A DNA stretch of 7,347 bases, from NCBI GenBank assembly GCA_964623885.1, contig CAZUVM010000001.1, forward strand, positions 1-7,347, written 5' to 3'. A program made the position numbers and the translations under genes. Under the pieces are notes generated by a model that had not been told where the DNA came from, ran no database searches, and was given only the letters and a program-made list of their open reading frames with translations. This document shows, piece by piece, positions 5,741-7,347 of the stretch (the first letter of the stretch is position 1; every line of letters starts with the position of its first letter). This DNA comes from CAZUVM01 sp964623885. GTDB taxonomy: Bacteria; Verrucomicrobiota; Verrucomicrobiia; Limisphaerales; UBA8199.

Positions 5741-5790
5741 CGCTACATCGGCCTAATACTAGTTCAACCTTACGAGATTCTGATGTAGCG
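5741..5790. repeat. 9-bp inverted repeat in the divergent spacer
   Basis: CGCTACATC (5741-5749) is the exact reverse complement of GATGTAGCG (5782-5790), with 32 bases between. The pair lies in a visibly AT-richer stretch between the lipoprotein gene and pyrE and abuts the possible extended -10 of the lipoprotein gene. It could be a split operator or a fragment of a mobile repeat; no gene is seen between the arms. Confidence 0.45.
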
Positions 5791-5903
5791 CATTGGGAGG
5801 TGAAAGTTCGCCGGCGCCTTCAGACCATGCATCGAGCAATGGACTCGCCGCGCTCCGTTATACACCGCTTGTCACTCCCGGCCAGGCCACCTAACCTTCG
5901 CCG

Positions 5904-6470
5904 ATGACCGAGAGTGACATTCTGCAAGTCTTTCGCGATACCGGCGCCTTGCTGGAAGGGCATTTCGTCCTGCGCAGCGGCTTGCACAGCCGCCGCTATT
6001 TCCAATGCGCGTTGGCTCTGCAATTCATGCCCACCGTAGAAAAACTCGGCGGCGAACTCGCGCGGAAAGTCCGTTCATTGGGCCCTGTAACCGTCTTATC
6101 ACCTGCCATGGGCGGGCTTGTCCTGGGCCAGGAAGTGGCCCGGCAACTCGGAGTCCGATTTATTTTTGTGGAAAAGGAGGAAGGTAAACTGGCCTTGCGC
6201 CGCGGCTTTAAAATTTCCCAGGGTGAAAAAATTCTCATCGTCGAAGACGTTATAACCAAAGGCGGCCGGGTTCAGGAGAGCATCGACATCGTACGCGCGC
6301 ACGGAGGCGAGGTCGTTGGCGTGGCGATGGCGGTAGACCGCTCCGACGGCGGTGTGAATTTCGGTGTGCCGGCCTTTAGTTTGTTAGCCTTGCATGTCGA
6401 AGCTTTCGAACCCGACAAGCTCCCCCGGGACCTCATCGGAATACCTGTAGTAAAGCCGGGAAGTAAATAG
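5904..6470 (+). CDS. pyrE: Orotate phosphoribosyltransferase
   Basis: This cytoplasmic enzyme joins orotate to PRPP to make orotidine 5'-monophosphate, the fifth step of de novo pyrimidine synthesis. The 188-residue length is normal for the type I phosphoribosyltransferase fold. Visible marks are the orotate-side segment HFVLRSGLHSRRYFQ (20-34), SPAMGGLVLGQEVAR (66-80), the Lys-rich flexible loop EKEEGKLALRRGF (90-102) and the PRPP-binding signature ILIVEDVITKGG (110-121) with the paired acidic residues Glu114-Asp115. Most bacterial versions have VxTTGG or VITTGG; here Lys119 replaces the second Thr, as in the shorter thermophile-type PyrE group. The ATG at 5904 directly follows a C/G-rich leader without a Shine-Dalgarno; it fits the family's usual N-terminus. 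It is not beside other pyrimidine genes in this window. Confidence 0.93.
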   Translation: MTESDILQVFRDTGALLEGHFVLRSGLHSRRYFQCALALQFMPTVEKLGGELARKVRSLGPVTVLSPAMGGLVLGQEVARQLGVRFIFVEKEEGKLALRRGFKISQGEKILIVEDVITKGGRVQESIDIVRAHGGEVVGVAMAVDRSDGGVNFGVPAFSLLALHVEAFEPDKLPRDLIGIPVVKPGSK

Positions 6471-6524
6471 TAAGCGTCCCGACCGCCAGTTGGCGCTATG
6501 AGTTAGGCGTTACGAGCTAATTAG

Positions 6525-7347
6525 TCATTTCAGCCGCGTCGAGTGGTCCTGAATCCAATAAACATCGGGATTATTGGGGCTCGCGCCTGGACTCCCGAGC
6601 GCCGTCCCGTACGGCGGCGTGGTTCGCGGGTCGGTCCAGTGTTTAATTTCACCATGGCCGTCGACGAACGAGAAGCTCGCCGCACGGTCGTGATACATGC
6701 CCGGCATGTCACCGCTAAATCCCCAGCCCGCTGGATTAGCCGGGGAATAACCCGTCATGTCGGCCATGTAGTTTCCCCAGTTCACCAGGTCGTCCCGTTC
6801 ATCTACGAACACAAAAATCTGGTCTGGCCGGCCGCCGGCCCCGCCAAAGTCTCCTATCTTATGGTAAATTCGGTACGGATCCGCAAATGGCCAATGGCCA
6901 TCGGTGCCGTCCGGCAGAGGATCAGTGCCGGGGACTGGCGCAAATCCGCCAACGTAAAGATTCATCGACATGGTGATAATCCGCGGCTTCACACCTGAAG
7001 CCGTTGGTACAGTCGAGCGGTCGGAAGGGCATTTGTAAGCCGTCTGGTCTCTGGCATAGGGCCAAAGTGGGCGCAGCATCATATCAAACGTGGGGTCCCA
7101 ATTGCCACGGTTATTAGGGTTGAGATCCATGTGAGCGCCGGTCCAGGCGTATTGGTCGGGGAAATTAGACGTGCTGGGCGCCGGGTAAATGCTGCTTGCG
7201 TAAGTTACCCGATCGACGCTGTCGTCGGCGTACATCCGCCAGGCCATGCACAATCGGCGATTGTTGTTCAAGCATTGCATGGCGTTCGAACTGATGCCGC
7301 TCCTTGAGAAACCTGGGACAAGCGTGGCGACCAGCAGCAAAACCATA
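6525..7347 (-). CDS. Prepilin-type H-X9-DG domain protein (partial, N-terminus beyond window)
   Basis: At least 274 codons are open from the window edge to TGA/TAG-side stop at 6525-6527. The visible start MVLLLVATLVPGFSRSG looks like the second half of a prepilin transmembrane helix, so the Met at 7344-7346 is probably internal and the leader with its FTLIEL-type cleavage site lies beyond 7347. Next come CLNNNRRLCMAWRMYADD (25-42 of the visible part), YKCPSD (104-109) and a C-terminal MYHDRAASFSFVDGHGEI with His219 exactly nine residues before Asp229-Gly230, the H-X9-DG signature. The middle is rich in Gly, Pro, Asp and Trp, as in exported members. It is convergent with pyrE, with 54 bases between. 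It is paralogous in type to the smaller prepilin gene at 4112 but clearly diverged from it. These proteins are numerous in Verrucomicrobiota and Planctomycetota and mostly uncharacterised. Confidence 0.88.
   Translation of the reverse strand, partial: MVLLLVATLVPGFSRSGISSNAMQCLNNNRRLCMAWRMYADDSVDRVTYASSIYPAPSTSNFPDQYAWTGAHMDLNPNNRGNWDPTFDMMLRPLWPYARDQTAYKCPSDRSTVPTASGVKPRIITMSMNLYVGGFAPVPGTDPLPDGTDGHWPFADPYRIYHKIGDFGGAGGRPDQIFVFVDERDDLVNWGNYMADMTGYSPANPAGWGFSGDMPGMYHDRAASFSFVDGHGEIKHWTDPRTTPPYGTALGSPGASPNNPDVYWIQDHSTRLK

Noticed and set aside
5719..5907. 62-codon plus-strand frame leading into the pyrE start
   Set aside because: It crosses the AT-rich spacer and inverted repeat, overlaps the pyrE start in another frame, has no Shine-Dalgarno and gives no recognisable product.
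6471..6524. Possible terminator between pyrE and the convergent prepilin gene
   Set aside because: Only CGCCA/TGGCG with a two-base loop is present and no T-run follows; the stem is too weak to call.
6543..6998. 151-codon plus-strand frame opposite the right-end prepilin gene
   Set aside because: It is antisense to the H-X9-DG region of a well-supported gene; no family features are seen.

Overview
The window looks like a chromosomal piece of a moderately GC-rich member of the Verrucomicrobiota, most likely the Pedosphaera/Limisphaerales group. This is inferred from gene style: two prepilin-type proteins with the 'H-X9-DG' C-terminal signature, an ECF sigma factor with a long membrane-anchored C-terminal extension, exported sugar-active enzymes, weak or absent Shine-Dalgarno sequences and convergent/divergent single genes. 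No RNA gene, CRISPR array, phage gene or transposase was seen.

Layout. Positions 3-62 may be the tail of a plus-strand gene. On the minus strand, a secreted glycoside hydrolase family 43 enzyme (2156 to 1089) is followed after 67 bases by a Tat-exported metallo-beta-lactamase-fold hydrolase of the UlaG/NAPE-PLD type (1021 to 68); they may form a two-gene unit. The divergent intergenic region 2157-2438 holds a 104-base element with 17-bp perfect terminal inverted repeats (MITE- or REP-like) and a possible ECF-type promoter. From 2439 the plus strand encodes a 558-residue ECF sigma factor fused to a transmembrane segment and an outer domain with two STN-like modules. Its stop overlaps (ATGA) the start of a 213-residue prepilin-like protein, so these two are probably co-translated.

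A 386-base gap (4754-5139) carries imperfect direct repeats, a six-codon mini-ORF with a Shine-Dalgarno sequence, and a strong intrinsic terminator at 5051-5087. Next comes a minus-strand lipoprotein of unknown function (5655 to 5140). An AT-rich divergent spacer with a 9-bp inverted repeat separates it from pyrE (orotate phosphoribosyltransferase, 5904-6470). The window ends inside a second, larger H-X9-DG prepilin-like gene on the minus strand (7347 to 6525).

Functionally, the minus-strand pair suggests extracytoplasmic breakdown of arabinose- or xylose-containing glycans plus a hydrolase of unknown substrate. The sigma factor/prepilin pair suggests an envelope-linked regulatory unit. pyrE is a housekeeping gene standing alone. 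No complete undescribed multi-gene system is evident; the most unusual item is the sigma factor with its membrane-anchored tandem STN-like tail, coupled to a pseudopilin.
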